Assembly: GCA_019912315.1 (NCBI GenBank) | Contig: JAIOJA010000042.1 | Coordinates: forward strand, 124,001 to 188,000 | DNA: 64,000 bases | Reading direction: 5' to 3' | From: Planctomycetota bacterium | Lineage (GTDB): Bacteria; Planctomycetota; UBA8742; UBA2392 | In this document: one piece after another, positions 17,771 to 24,696 of the stretch | Layout of the letters: each line of letters starts with the position of its first letter | Numbering within the stretch: position 1 is the stretch's first letter | Program-made: the position numbers and the translations under genes | Notes under the pieces: model-generated | Databases searched by the model: none | Seen by the model: only the letters and a program-made list of their open reading frames with translations | What the model was told of the DNA's origin: nothing

Positions 17771-18558
17771 TATTTGAATTTCGGTTCGCGCTTCTCGACC
17801 CAGGCGTCGTAACTTTCGCGAAAATCGGGGTGCTCCATGCACTCGGCCTGCACGCGGGCTTCTTCTTCGAGTGCTGTTTCCAGATCAAAACCCATCGCGC
17901 GGTTCAACATGTCCTTGGTGACAGCCAGCCCGTGCTGCGGGCCCTTGCACAGGCGTGCCGCAAGCTCGTGGACGTGCGGCATCAGCTTTTCGGGCTCAAG
18001 CACCTTGTTGTACAATCCGATCCGTTCGCATTCCTGGGCGTCGATGAAGTCACCCAACATCAGCAACTCAGTGGCCTTGGTCAGGCCGACCACTCGCGGC
18101 AACAGAAAGCAGGCTCCCATGTCCGCGCCGCTAAGCCCGACCTTCACAAACAAGAACGCGCACTTGGCGAAGGTGCTGGCAATGCGGAAGTCGCAGGCCA
18201 ATGCAATGGCCGCGCCCGCACCGCAGGTCGTGCCGTTCAGGGCGCCAATTACGGGTTTGCGGCAGTTGCGAATCGCGCGGATTAAATCCACTGTCATGCG
18301 CGTGAAATCGAGCAGCCCTTTGCTGTCGCGGCTGAACAGCTCGCCGATGATGTCTTCGACATCGCCCCCGCTGCAGAAGGCTTTGCCCGCGCCGGTGATG
18401 ACGACCACGCGGCAAGATTCGCGCGAACTCAAGTGTTTGAAAAACGCGCCGAGTTCGGCGTATACCTCGAAGGTCAGCGCGTTGTAGCGCTCCGGGCGGT
18501 TGAGCGTAATCGTGCCCACGCCGTCAGCTTCTTGGTACAGGAAAGATTGCGGCTGCAT
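17770..18558 (-). CDS. Enoyl-CoA hydratase/isomerase family protein
   Basis: Crotonase-fold protein of 262 residues acting on an acyl-CoA thioester. The oxyanion-hole segments are present: GKAFCSGGDVED and LNGTTCGAGAAIALACDFRI. The two glutamates of classical enoyl-CoA hydratase are not conserved. The CGAGAA segment has Ala where the GGGCE-type Glu would be, and FLFVKVGLSG has Lys at the second site. A GADMGA motif with an Asp is present instead, as in some crotonase subgroups that act on branched or aromatic-derived substrates. Hydration is therefore likely but not certain. The ATG at 18558 has AGGGG five bases upstream and lies 7 bp after the MarR gene. The longer frame to 18690 is an overlap shadow. 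Confidence 0.85.
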   Translation of the reverse strand: MQPQSFLYQEADGVGTITLNRPERYNALTFEVYAELGAFFKHLSSRESCRVVVITGAGKAFCSGGDVEDIIGELFSRDSKGLLDFTRMTVDLIRAIRNCRKPVIGALNGTTCGAGAAIALACDFRIASTFAKCAFLFVKVGLSGADMGACFLLPRVVGLTKATELLMLGDFIDAQECERIGLYNKVLEPEKLMPHVHELAARLCKGPQHGLAVTKDMLNRAMGFDLETALEEEARVQAECMEHPDFRESYDAWVEKREPKFK

Positions 18559-18565
18559 CGTTCCC

Positions 18566-19015
18566 CTATTTTCCGTCCAGCAGAGCGGCAAGCTTATCCA
18601 GGTCCGCACGCAGGTTCTGCACCGTGTTATCCGTGAGTCCGCCGAGCAACCGTGCAATGTCCTGGGTGTGCTGCGGGATGACCTTGGCACAATACTCGCG
18701 CCCCTTGTCGGTCAGTTTGATAAACGTCTGCCGGCGGTCTTTGGGGTTTGTTTCGCGACGCACGAGTTCCTGCTTCTCAAGGCGATCCACGATGCCGGTC
18801 AGGTTGCCCGCCGTCACCAGCAGCTTTTCGCTGAGGGCGCTGAAGGTCAGCCCGTCCGGCGAGCGCTCAAGCTGTGCCAGCACGTCGAACTGCGGCATCG
18901 TGCACTCTGCGCGCAGCCCGGCACGCAGGTCGCGCATGGCCAAGTTGTAGCAGCGCGCCAAGCGGATCCACAGACCGACTCGGGCTTTCTCAGATGGCGA
19001 TAGTGGATTGTCCAT
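18566..19015 (-). CDS. MarR family transcriptional regulator
   Basis: Winged-helix repressor of 149 residues, acting as a dimer on an operator and usually released by a small aromatic or acyl ligand. Family signs are MPQFDVLAQLERSPDGLTFSAL, SEKLLVTAGNLTGIVDRLEKQELV (recognition helix) and RRETNPKDRRQTFIKLTDKGR (wing). It lies inside the operon, 3 bp after the RidA-like gene and 7 bp before the hydratase gene, so it is co-expressed with the enzymes and is the obvious candidate to control them. Ligands of MarR proteins beside aryl-CoA ligases are often the aryl-CoA itself. That is known for relatives, not shown here. Confidence 0.92.
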   Translation of the reverse strand: MDNPLSPSEKARVGLWIRLARCYNLAMRDLRAGLRAECTMPQFDVLAQLERSPDGLTFSALSEKLLVTAGNLTGIVDRLEKQELVRRETNPKDRRQTFIKLTDKGREYCAKVIPQHTQDIARLLGGLTDNTVQNLRADLDKLAALLDGK

Positions 19016-19018
19016 GCG

Positions 19019-19426
19019 TTACTCCGGTACGACGCCAGTAGCTTCGATCTCAACCTTCGCGCCTTCTTCCAGCAGGGCTTGCACTTCTACAAGCGCCATG
19101 GCCGGGTAATGCGCGCCCATTACTTCGCGCCAGAACACGCCGACTTGTTTCAGGCTGCCCACGTATTCCTGCTTGTCGGTGACAAAGATGGTCATACGCC
19201 CGATACAGTCACTACGGCTACCCGCAGCCTTGATGCACGCGGCGATATTCAGCAGCGCCTGGCGAAACTGCGCGGCAAAATCATCGGTCTGGAACACCTC
19301 GTTTTCATCCCAGCCGACCATCCCCGCGATGAACAGTGGGCGCCCCTTCGGCAGGACGATCGCGTTTGCATACCCCTTGGGGCGCTTCCAGCCGTGCGGC
19401 AGAAATACTTCCGTCTCGCTTGTCAT
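19019..19426 (-). CDS. RidA (YjgF/YER057c/UK114) family protein
   Basis: Small 135-residue RidA-fold protein, expected to form trimers. Signs are ANAIVLPKGRPLFIAGMVGWD, FAAQFRQALLNIAACIKAAG, RMTIFVTDKQEYV and the terminal VEVQALLEEGAKVEIEATG. Canonical RidA hydrolyses enamine/imine intermediates using an arginine in PARSCVEV. Here the aligned segment is PAMALVEV, so that arginine is replaced and classical deaminase activity is doubtful. Non-canonical Rid groups often sit in catabolic operons for nitrogen-containing aromatics. The ATG at 19426 overlaps the SDR stop by one base (TGATG). The codon before it is TTG. Confidence 0.88.
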   Translation of the reverse strand: MTSETEVFLPHGWKRPKGYANAIVLPKGRPLFIAGMVGWDENEVFQTDDFAAQFRQALLNIAACIKAAGSRSDCIGRMTIFVTDKQEYVGSLKQVGVFWREVMGAHYPAMALVEVQALLEEGAKVEIEATGVVPE

Positions 19427-20193
19427 CAATGCTGTATCTCGCCTCCGTCGATGCTGATGGCTTGGCCGGTAATGCCGTGACTGTCCTCACCCAGCAGGAA
19501 CGCTACTACATTGGCCACTTCCTTGGGCTCGAACACGCGGTATTGCGGGCTGAGCTTGCTCAGCTTGTCCTCGGCCTGGACTTCATCGAGCCCGGTTTTG
19601 TCGACGATGTTCTTGATCGTCTGCGCGAACACTTCCGTACGTACGTAGCCGGGGCAGACGGCGTTGAACGTCACGCCGGACTGCGCAAACTCGCGCGCGA
19701 GGCCGCGTGTAGCGCCGAGCAACGCGTGCTTGCTGGCGGCGTAGGCACTGACATACGGATAGCCGGCCAGGGCGGCGGTGCTGCAGATGTTGACTACGCG
19801 CCCACCCTTGTTCTCGACCATGCGCGGAACGATTGTGCGCATCAAGTGCATGGGTGCCAGAAAGTTCAGTTTCAGATGCGCCTGCAGCAGGTCTTCGTCG
19901 CACTTCGCCAGGGGTGCGCTCTCGGCCATGCCTGCGTTGTTCACCAGCCCCCAGGGCGGGCCGAACGCGCCCAGGGTCGCGTCGCGCAAGGCCGGGCCGG
20001 CATCGTCGCGGGTAACGTCGAGAACGCATGCTGTGGCTTTCGCGCCAATGTTCTCGCACTCTTCGCGGACGCCAAGCAGGGCATCTTCGCTGCGCGCCAC
20101 GAGCATCAGATTGTAGCCCCGTTGCGCGAGCTCAAGGGCGGTTACTTTACCGATACCGCGGGAGGCGCCGGTGATAATGACTGTCGGTGTCAT
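19426..20193 (-). CDS. Short-chain dehydrogenase/reductase (3-hydroxyacyl type candidate)
   Basis: Classical SDR of 255 residues. The cofactor motif TGASRGIG is at residues 8-15, NNAG at 85-88, catalytic Ser138, and YAASK at 151-155. The C-terminal YRVFEPKEVANVVAFLLGED and GITGQAISIDGG resemble 3-oxoacyl reductases and 3-hydroxybutyrate dehydrogenases. In the operon it could carry out the 3-hydroxyacyl-CoA dehydrogenase step after the hydratase. That is inferred from context. It starts 86 bp after the creatininase-family gene and overlaps the RidA-like gene by one base. Confidence 0.9.
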   Translation of the reverse strand: MTPTVIITGASRGIGKVTALELAQRGYNLMLVARSEDALLGVREECENIGAKATACVLDVTRDDAGPALRDATLGAFGPPWGLVNNAGMAESAPLAKCDEDLLQAHLKLNFLAPMHLMRTIVPRMVENKGGRVVNICSTAALAGYPYVSAYAASKHALLGATRGLAREFAQSGVTFNAVCPGYVRTEVFAQTIKNIVDKTGLDEVQAEDKLSKLSPQYRVFEPKEVANVVAFLLGEDSHGITGQAISIDGGEIQH

Positions 20194-20279
20194 GTGAATA
20201 CTTTAGGTCTGAACTGTCCCGGTTGCCAACTGATAGAGTTGTGTCTATTGCGATTTGCCCGGCAGCACAAGGTGTGAAT

Positions 20280-21038
20280 TCAACGTGCAAGAGCGGCTTT
20301 CACGCCCTCAACCAGCGCCTCGCCCATGATTTCGTACGTCTGGACGCCCTCGGTTGGTGTGGCCTGCCGCGGATAACCGAAGTAGGCGTTGGGACCGCCG
20401 GCTTCTTTGAAAGTCTTGGCGCCCTTGGTGAAAGCGTCTGTGAGGCTGCTCGGGTTGTCCTCGCTGCGCTGGCGTTCCCCCTCGTCGACGAGCTCCGGGC
20501 GCGAGGCCATAACGAGACTGGTTTCGAACTGCCCCGCGTGGCAGGCGCCGGATTTGAATTCGTCCGTCAGGGTCTCGGCCAGCTTGCGACGCGTGAAGTC
20601 CGGGAAGGCTACCGGCAGCTTCAGCTCGGTTTCGATGCGTTCAACTACGCCGCGCAGCATGGCCACGTTGGCCGGGTCGAAGTGGCTGTTGGCAATCGCG
20701 AGGCAGGCAAAGCCTTGCTCTTTCAGCGCTTTGGCAATGTCGAAAATGACGCCGGTCGCAGCCTCTGTGCTGATGCTGATCGTGCCGGCAAATGCCGCGG
20801 CGTATTCCGCGGGTGCGTAAGCTAACGACGGCAGCAGGCAGGCCTGCACGCCCGCCTCTTCCAGGGCTGGCAGCGCATAGTTCGCCATGCCGTCGCTGAT
20901 GATCACGTCCGTGCTCAAAGGCAGATGCTTGCCGTGCGCTTCGGTTGCACCGCATGGCAGGATCGCGACACAGGGCTTGGCAGATTTCAGCGCGGCTTTG
21001 ACTTGGGGCCAGGTGTTGTGGGCGAATGTGGGATTCAT
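20280..21038 (-). CDS. Creatininase family hydrolase
   Basis: Metal-dependent amidohydrolase-like protein of 252 residues from the creatininase/MftE superfamily. The first metal motif is present as GATEAHGKHLPLSTDV (E, H and D ligands). The later family block HAGQFETSLVMASRPELV is also present. The middle motif, usually NGHGGN, is altered to ANSHFDPANV but keeps its histidine. Members open cyclic or linear amides, and here the substrate could be an amide or lactam derived from an amino-aromatic compound. That is inferred from neighbours only. It stands 27 bp downstream of the unknown protein in the same direction. Confidence 0.88.
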   Translation of the reverse strand: MNPTFAHNTWPQVKAALKSAKPCVAILPCGATEAHGKHLPLSTDVIISDGMANYALPALEEAGVQACLLPSLAYAPAEYAAAFAGTISISTEAATGVIFDIAKALKEQGFACLAIANSHFDPANVAMLRGVVERIETELKLPVAFPDFTRRKLAETLTDEFKSGACHAGQFETSLVMASRPELVDEGERQRSEDNPSSLTDAFTKGAKTFKEAGGPNAYFGYPRQATPTEGVQTYEIMGEALVEGVKAALAR

Positions 21039-21065
21039 CGCGAAGGTCTTTCTTCCATTGCTGCA

Positions 21066-22040
21066 TCAGCCCATATTCTGGCAGAGTTTGTGTGGAGCGC
21101 GAATGTTCTGTACGCAGTCATTGCCGTACGCGCGGAACTCAACGCCGTCGGCCGTTCCCGCGATTCGATTCGGTGCACAAAGTACCAGTTCCTCACGCGC
21201 ATCCATGCTCACGCACAGGATGTTGGGCTTGATGCACTCGAATTCCTGCGTCTCTGCTGCCTGCCGGAACAACCCCAGGCGCGGCGAGCCAAGCCACAGG
21301 TTTCCCTGCCACTTTGCGACGCACGCCGCGTCGCCGGGAATGGCCGCACCGGGAAGATTGCCCATGAGGCGGATCCCAGCGCCGGAGATGTGTACGACGG
21401 CGCCGGGCGATGTCGTGGCGTAGGCTTCGTCGGACCCAGCCACCCAGAGTGAGTGTACAGCGCCTTTGACAGCGCCGATATTCTGCCACGTCGTGCCGTT
21501 CCATCGCGCAATTTCGCCACTCGGGCTTGCGACCCAGAGGTTGTCCGGTGAGTTGCCGTGCATGGCGATGACCTGAAAGCCCGGCGCAGGCATGGGTCTC
21601 CAGTCGTTGCCGGCTCGGCGCAGGATATCGGACGGTGGGTAAACCAGCTGGCTATCGGTTTTCGAGTCATTGCACCAGACGAAGACGTTTTCGTCGTCGA
21701 TGCCGAAGACACCCCACAGGGTGCGGTCTTCGAGATGGTCGTCCTGCCAGGTGGATTGTACGTCGGGCCCGAAGACGTTGCTGTTGCGGACGATCCAACC
21801 GTCATGGCGCGTGACGTAGATCGAGCCCTCCAGAGTGGACCAGATACCGCTGTATAAGGCCGCAGTTCCGCTGGATACGTGGGTCAGCCCTTCAAATTCC
21901 AGCGTGTAGTCGTTGAACCCGATCCAGCTTTCGCCGTCGCCGGGACGGAATCCGAACTCGGAGTCGAAGCGGTTTGCGATAAACGCGCAGCGCCGATTTT
22001 TGGGGCCGCTGACGCGGCGATTGGCGACTTCGATCTTCAT
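21066..22040 (-). CDS. Uncharacterised beta-propeller-like protein
   Basis: Not recognised. The 324-residue product has no signal peptide or membrane segment. It shows repeated short blocks ending in W or aromatic-Gly turns that look like propeller blades, for example LWGVFGIDDENVFVWCND, NLWVASPSGEIARWNGTTW, HSLWVAGSDEAYATTSPG and NLWLGSPRLGLFRQ. Such repeats occur in kelch- or NHL-like scaffolds and in planctomycete sensor-like proteins. The ATG at 22040 is used. A GTG at 22052 is equally possible. It lies 27 bp after the ligase gene and 27 bp before the creatininase-family gene, so it belongs to the operon although no catabolic role is evident. Confidence 0.7.
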   Translation of the reverse strand: MKIEVANRRVSGPKNRRCAFIANRFDSEFGFRPGDGESWIGFNDYTLEFEGLTHVSSGTAALYSGIWSTLEGSIYVTRHDGWIVRNSNVFGPDVQSTWQDDHLEDRTLWGVFGIDDENVFVWCNDSKTDSQLVYPPSDILRRAGNDWRPMPAPGFQVIAMHGNSPDNLWVASPSGEIARWNGTTWQNIGAVKGAVHSLWVAGSDEAYATTSPGAVVHISGAGIRLMGNLPGAAIPGDAACVAKWQGNLWLGSPRLGLFRQAAETQEFECIKPNILCVSMDAREELVLCAPNRIAGTADGVEFRAYGNDCVQNIRAPHKLCQNMG

Positions 22041-22067
22041 CTGGTGGTTCACCTTCAGCGTAGGCGG

Positions 22068-23693
22068 CTAGTTTGCGTAGAGTTGCCGGAGGGCTTTGCG
22101 GTCGATTTTGTCGCGGTCGTTGCGTGGCAGGGGCTTGTCGCTGAAGGCGACTCCGTGTGGAGCTTTGTAGCGGACCAGGTTTTTCTTGCAGTGTTCGATC
22201 AGGTCTGTGGCGAGGGCTTCGATTTCTGGCCCCGAACTTACGTTCGGGGCTCCCTGCGGCACTACGATGGCGAACGGTTTTTCCAGCCCGGCTTCGTCTT
22301 TCTTGCCGATCACGCAGCACTCTTTGACTGCTTCGTGCTGCATGAGGCAATTTTCTACTTCCAGCGGGCTTACGTAGATGCCGCCGGACTTGATCAAATC
22401 GTCGCCGCGGCCTTCGTAGTACCAGTAGCCGTCGGCATCCTGGCGGAACTTGTCGCCGCTGACGATCCAGCCGCCGCGCAGATGCTCGCGCGATTTGGCG
22501 TAGGCGTTGTGGTAGTACAGCGCCGCGCTGGCGCCGCTGATCCACAGTGTCCCGACATCACCCTGCGCGACAGGCCCGCCCTCGTCGTCCGTGAGTTTCG
22601 CCATGTAACCGGGCACCAGCTTGCCGAGGCTGCCGGGGCGCACGTCGTCAGGGCGGTTGCTGATGTAGATGTGAAAGCTTTCGGCGCTGCCGATGCCGTC
22701 GATGATCGGCACGCCGTGCGCCGCATCCCAGCGGTCATGCAGGTCTTTGGGCAGGGCTTCGCCGGCGCTCCACATGAAGCGCAGCGAACTCAGGTCAGGC
22801 TTGGGGCCTTCTTGCGCGAGCATCTTGTTGATCAGCGTCGGTACGTTCGTGAGTACGGTACACTTGTGTTTCTGGACCAGCTCAAACAGGCGTTCCGGCG
22901 TCGGCCGGTCCTTGAACAGAACCGAAGTCGCCCCCACCGCCCACGGGAACATCAGGTTGGTGCCGGTCGCGTAGCCGAAAAACAGGCGGGGGCCGGAGAC
23001 GGTGATGTCGCTCTCGCGCATCCCGATGAAACGCTTGGCGTAGACTTCGGTGTTAAATGGAAAGTGCGAATGAAAGTGCACCGCGCCTTTGCTGTGGCCG
23101 GTGGTGCCGCTTGTGAACAGCCAGACGCTGGGGTCATCTTTGCTGGTGTCGGCCGGGTCCAGCTTTTCGCTGTGGCCGCTGAGCCAGTCACCCCAGGCGT
23201 GCAGCGTTACCCCCTTCGGCGGAACAGTCGTTGCGATCTTGCCAACGATGATCACGTGTTTCAGGTAGCGTGCGTGTTTCAGTGCAGGCAGAAAGTTGTC
23301 CAGCGCTTCTTCGTCGACGGCCGCGATCGGCGCCTTGGTGTAGTTCAGGTAGTAGGCGAAGTCTTCGGTCGGCAGCAGCGGGTTGATCTGTGTCGCGACG
23401 CCGCCAACCTTGATCGCACCAAACCAGAAGTATGCAAACTCGGGGCGGTCGTGCAGAGCCGTCAGTACGCGTTGTTCGGGTTGCAGACCCAGCGCCATCA
23501 GCCCGTTGCCGGCGCGGTTTACGTTCTCGTAGGCTTGCTGGAATGTGATCCGCTGATCATCAAAGTGGATCGCAACTTTATCTCCGCGTCCGGCCTCCAC
23601 GTTCGAGTCCACGAAGTAGCTCGCCATGTTGAAGCGATCGGGGAATTCCGGAGCGGTTGACGGTTCACGGTTTACGGTCGACGGTTCACGCAT
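22068..23693 (-). CDS. Benzoate-CoA ligase family acyl-CoA synthetase
   Basis: AMP-forming ligase of about 541 residues that would activate an aromatic or related carboxylic acid to its CoA thioester with ATP. Family signs are FPDRFNMASYFVDSNVEAG near the start, the P-loop-like LFTSGTTGHSKGAVHFH, WSAGEALPKDLHDRW, YWYYEGRGDDLIKSGGIYVSP (A8 region) and KNLVRYKAPHGVAF with the C-terminal lysine region. The FN-ASYF-VD start is typical of benzoate/aminobenzoate-CoA ligases. Start choice: the ATG at 23693, with AAAGGTGG upstream, keeps the conserved FPDRFN segment but makes the first residues read through a heptamer repeat array (REPSTVNREPST). The ATG at 23627 would drop FPDRFN. A hairpin repeat also lies inside the gene at 22229-22250. 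Confidence 0.88.
   Translation of the reverse strand: MREPSTVNREPSTAPEFPDRFNMASYFVDSNVEAGRGDKVAIHFDDQRITFQQAYENVNRAGNGLMALGLQPEQRVLTALHDRPEFAYFWFGAIKVGGVATQINPLLPTEDFAYYLNYTKAPIAAVDEEALDNFLPALKHARYLKHVIIVGKIATTVPPKGVTLHAWGDWLSGHSEKLDPADTSKDDPSVWLFTSGTTGHSKGAVHFHSHFPFNTEVYAKRFIGMRESDITVSGPRLFFGYATGTNLMFPWAVGATSVLFKDRPTPERLFELVQKHKCTVLTNVPTLINKMLAQEGPKPDLSSLRFMWSAGEALPKDLHDRWDAAHGVPIIDGIGSAESFHIYISNRPDDVRPGSLGKLVPGYMAKLTDDEGGPVAQGDVGTLWISGASAALYYHNAYAKSREHLRGGWIVSGDKFRQDADGYWYYEGRGDDLIKSGGIYVSPLEVENCLMQHEAVKECCVIGKKDEAGLEKPFAIVVPQGAPNVSSGPEIEALATDLIEHCKKNLVRYKAPHGVAFSDKPLPRNDRDKIDRKALRQLYAN
22229..22250. repeat. Hairpin repeat inside the ligase gene
   Basis: Perfect 9-bp inverted repeat GCCCCGAAC, loop TTAC, GTTCGGGGC. 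It encodes the odd segment APNVSSGPE within the C-terminal part of the ligase, where family members are variable. It looks like a REP-type palindrome tolerated in frame. Confidence 0.65.
23654..23690. repeat. Left heptamer array
   Basis: Five tandem heptamers on the plus strand, CGGTTGA, CGGTTCA, CGGTTTA, CGGTCGA and CGGTTCA, then CG. The four-helix-bundle stop codon lies in this array, and the ligase ATG at 23693 is immediately beyond it. Confidence 0.85.
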
Positions 23694-24045
23694 TGGCATC
23701 CACCTTTGCGCGCAGCGCACCCAATCGCTTGGCGAGGTCGTTGCACTCGACAATCAACTGGTCCGCCTCGCCAGATTGCAAGTAGTCCAAGTCTCGGCTG
23801 AGTGTCAGGAAGTACTCAGCCTCTGCAAGGCTTCCTTCTGCTGTATTCAGGAACCTCGCGTAATCTTTGTTGGTTCGCTTCTTGGAACCCTCGGCAATGT
23901 TCGCGCCGATTGACGCGCAGGACCGCCTCAATTGGCTGGTCACTCCATACATCTCGTCTTTGGAAAATGATCGGGTCAGACGATAGACCTCAAGCGTCAA
24001 TTTGTGGGCCTGCTGCCAGACGCGGATATCTGTAAATCGCTGCAA
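23686..24045 (-). CDS. Four-helix-bundle protein (23S rRNA intervening-sequence family)
   Basis: A 119-residue four-helix protein of the S23/IVP family. Family signs are QRFTDIRVWQQAHKLTLEVY, FSKDEMYGVTSQLRRSCASI, GANIAEGSKKRTNKDYARF and AEGSLAEAEYFLTLSRDLDY. Related proteins are encoded in 23S rRNA insertions and, as Avd, in diversity-generating retroelements, but many occur alone, as here. Function is unknown. The TTG at 24045 is chosen because GGAGGG lies six bases upstream and the product then has the usual family length. An earlier TTG at 24063 is possible. The stop codon is in the left heptamer array. It has no obvious link to the catabolic genes around it. Confidence 0.85.
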   Translation of the reverse strand: MQRFTDIRVWQQAHKLTLEVYRLTRSFSKDEMYGVTSQLRRSCASIGANIAEGSKKRTNKDYARFLNTAEGSLAEAEYFLTLSRDLDYLQSGEADQLIVECNDLAKRLGALRAKVDANA

Positions 24046-24072
24046 ACTCAACCCTCCGGACAACTGTTGGTG

Positions 24073-24100
24073 TTGACCGTTGACCGTTAACCGTCAACGG
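24073..24100. repeat. Right heptamer array
   Basis: Four tandem heptamers on the plus strand, TTGACCG, TTGACCG, TTAACCG and TCAACGG. They are in inverted orientation to the left array. The thioesterase stop codon TAA is formed by the third unit. Confidence 0.85.
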
Positions 24101-24560
24101 GTTTTACCGCCTTGTACAGCCCGGTTCTGTGGCTGTCCGGCACGAGCCACTTTTTGAACAGGTCGCGGTATTTCTGCGGCAAGTCGACGCCCGTGAAGCT
24201 GTCCATGTCGAGGCAGACGGTAACGAGGCTGGCCTCTACGGCGCGGACCTTTTTGTTGTCGCGAGCTGTATCTCCGGTATAGGTCCAGGTGATCGACTTG
24301 GTGCCGATCTTCTGAACGCCGAGACTGATTTCGACGTGGTCACCAAAGCGCAGGGGCTTTAGGTAGTCGACTTCCATGTGGACGGTCGGAAAGCCGATGC
24401 GCTCGACATCCAGCAGGTGGCTGTAACGGATGCCGAGCCCGCGCTCAAAGAAGTCTTCGAAGCAGCAGTGGAAGTAGTGCAGAAAACGCGGGTAGTAGAG
24501 TATGCCCGCATGGTCCACGTCACTGAAGCGGATCGGATAGGTGGATGAAAACAGTGCCAT
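24087..24560 (-). CDS. 4-hydroxybenzoyl-CoA thioesterase-type acyl-CoA thioesterase
   Basis: Hot-dog-fold thioesterase of 157 residues that hydrolyses an acyl- or aroyl-CoA. The start block YPIRFSDVDHAGILYYPRF matches the Pseudomonas 4-hydroxybenzoyl-CoA thioesterase type, with D16 at the place of its catalytic aspartate. PTVHMEVDYLKPLRFGDHVEI and the later EASLVTVCLDMDSFT are also family-like. The ATG at 24560 has AGGA six bases upstream. An ATG at 24584 lacks a ribosome site. The last residues PVDG and the stop codon come from the heptamer array, so the natural C-terminus may have been changed by an insertion. It is the first gene of the operon and may release CoA from dead-end intermediates. 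Confidence 0.88.
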   Translation of the reverse strand: MALFSSTYPIRFSDVDHAGILYYPRFLHYFHCCFEDFFERGLGIRYSHLLDVERIGFPTVHMEVDYLKPLRFGDHVEISLGVQKIGTKSITWTYTGDTARDNKKVRAVEASLVTVCLDMDSFTGVDLPQKYRDLFKKWLVPDSHRTGLYKAVKPVDG

Positions 24561-24696
24561 GTTGATCCTGTTGTTGTGTCGCATGGAGGGCGTCGGAGCA
24601 CTTTCGCCCGAACCACCTTCATGCTTGACCGCATCAATCGGGGCGAAATTGAGCTAGACCCCTGCGAGCAATCCTAGCGGCGCAAGGCGGAAGGGT

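Larger units (their letters stand above)
23654..24100 (-). mobile_element. Putative small element: four-helix-bundle gene between inverted heptamer arrays
   Basis: A 447-bp unit made of a left array of five heptamers, one gene for a 23S rRNA intervening-sequence-type protein, and a right array of four heptamers in inverted orientation. It separates the ligase and thioesterase genes of an otherwise tight operon. The ligase reads out of the left array at its N-terminus, and the thioesterase ends inside the right array, so both neighbours absorbed element sequence. No transposase or reverse transcriptase is present. Mobility is an inference from structure. Confidence 0.45.

Noticed and set aside
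21879-23660. 593-codon plus-strand frame opposite the ligase
   Set aside because: It is an antisense shadow of a clear AMP-forming ligase. It has no motif and no plausible start context.
23654-24100. CRISPR array or diversity-generating retroelement
   Set aside because: The heptamers are contiguous with no spacers, and there is no reverse transcriptase or template/variable repeat pair.
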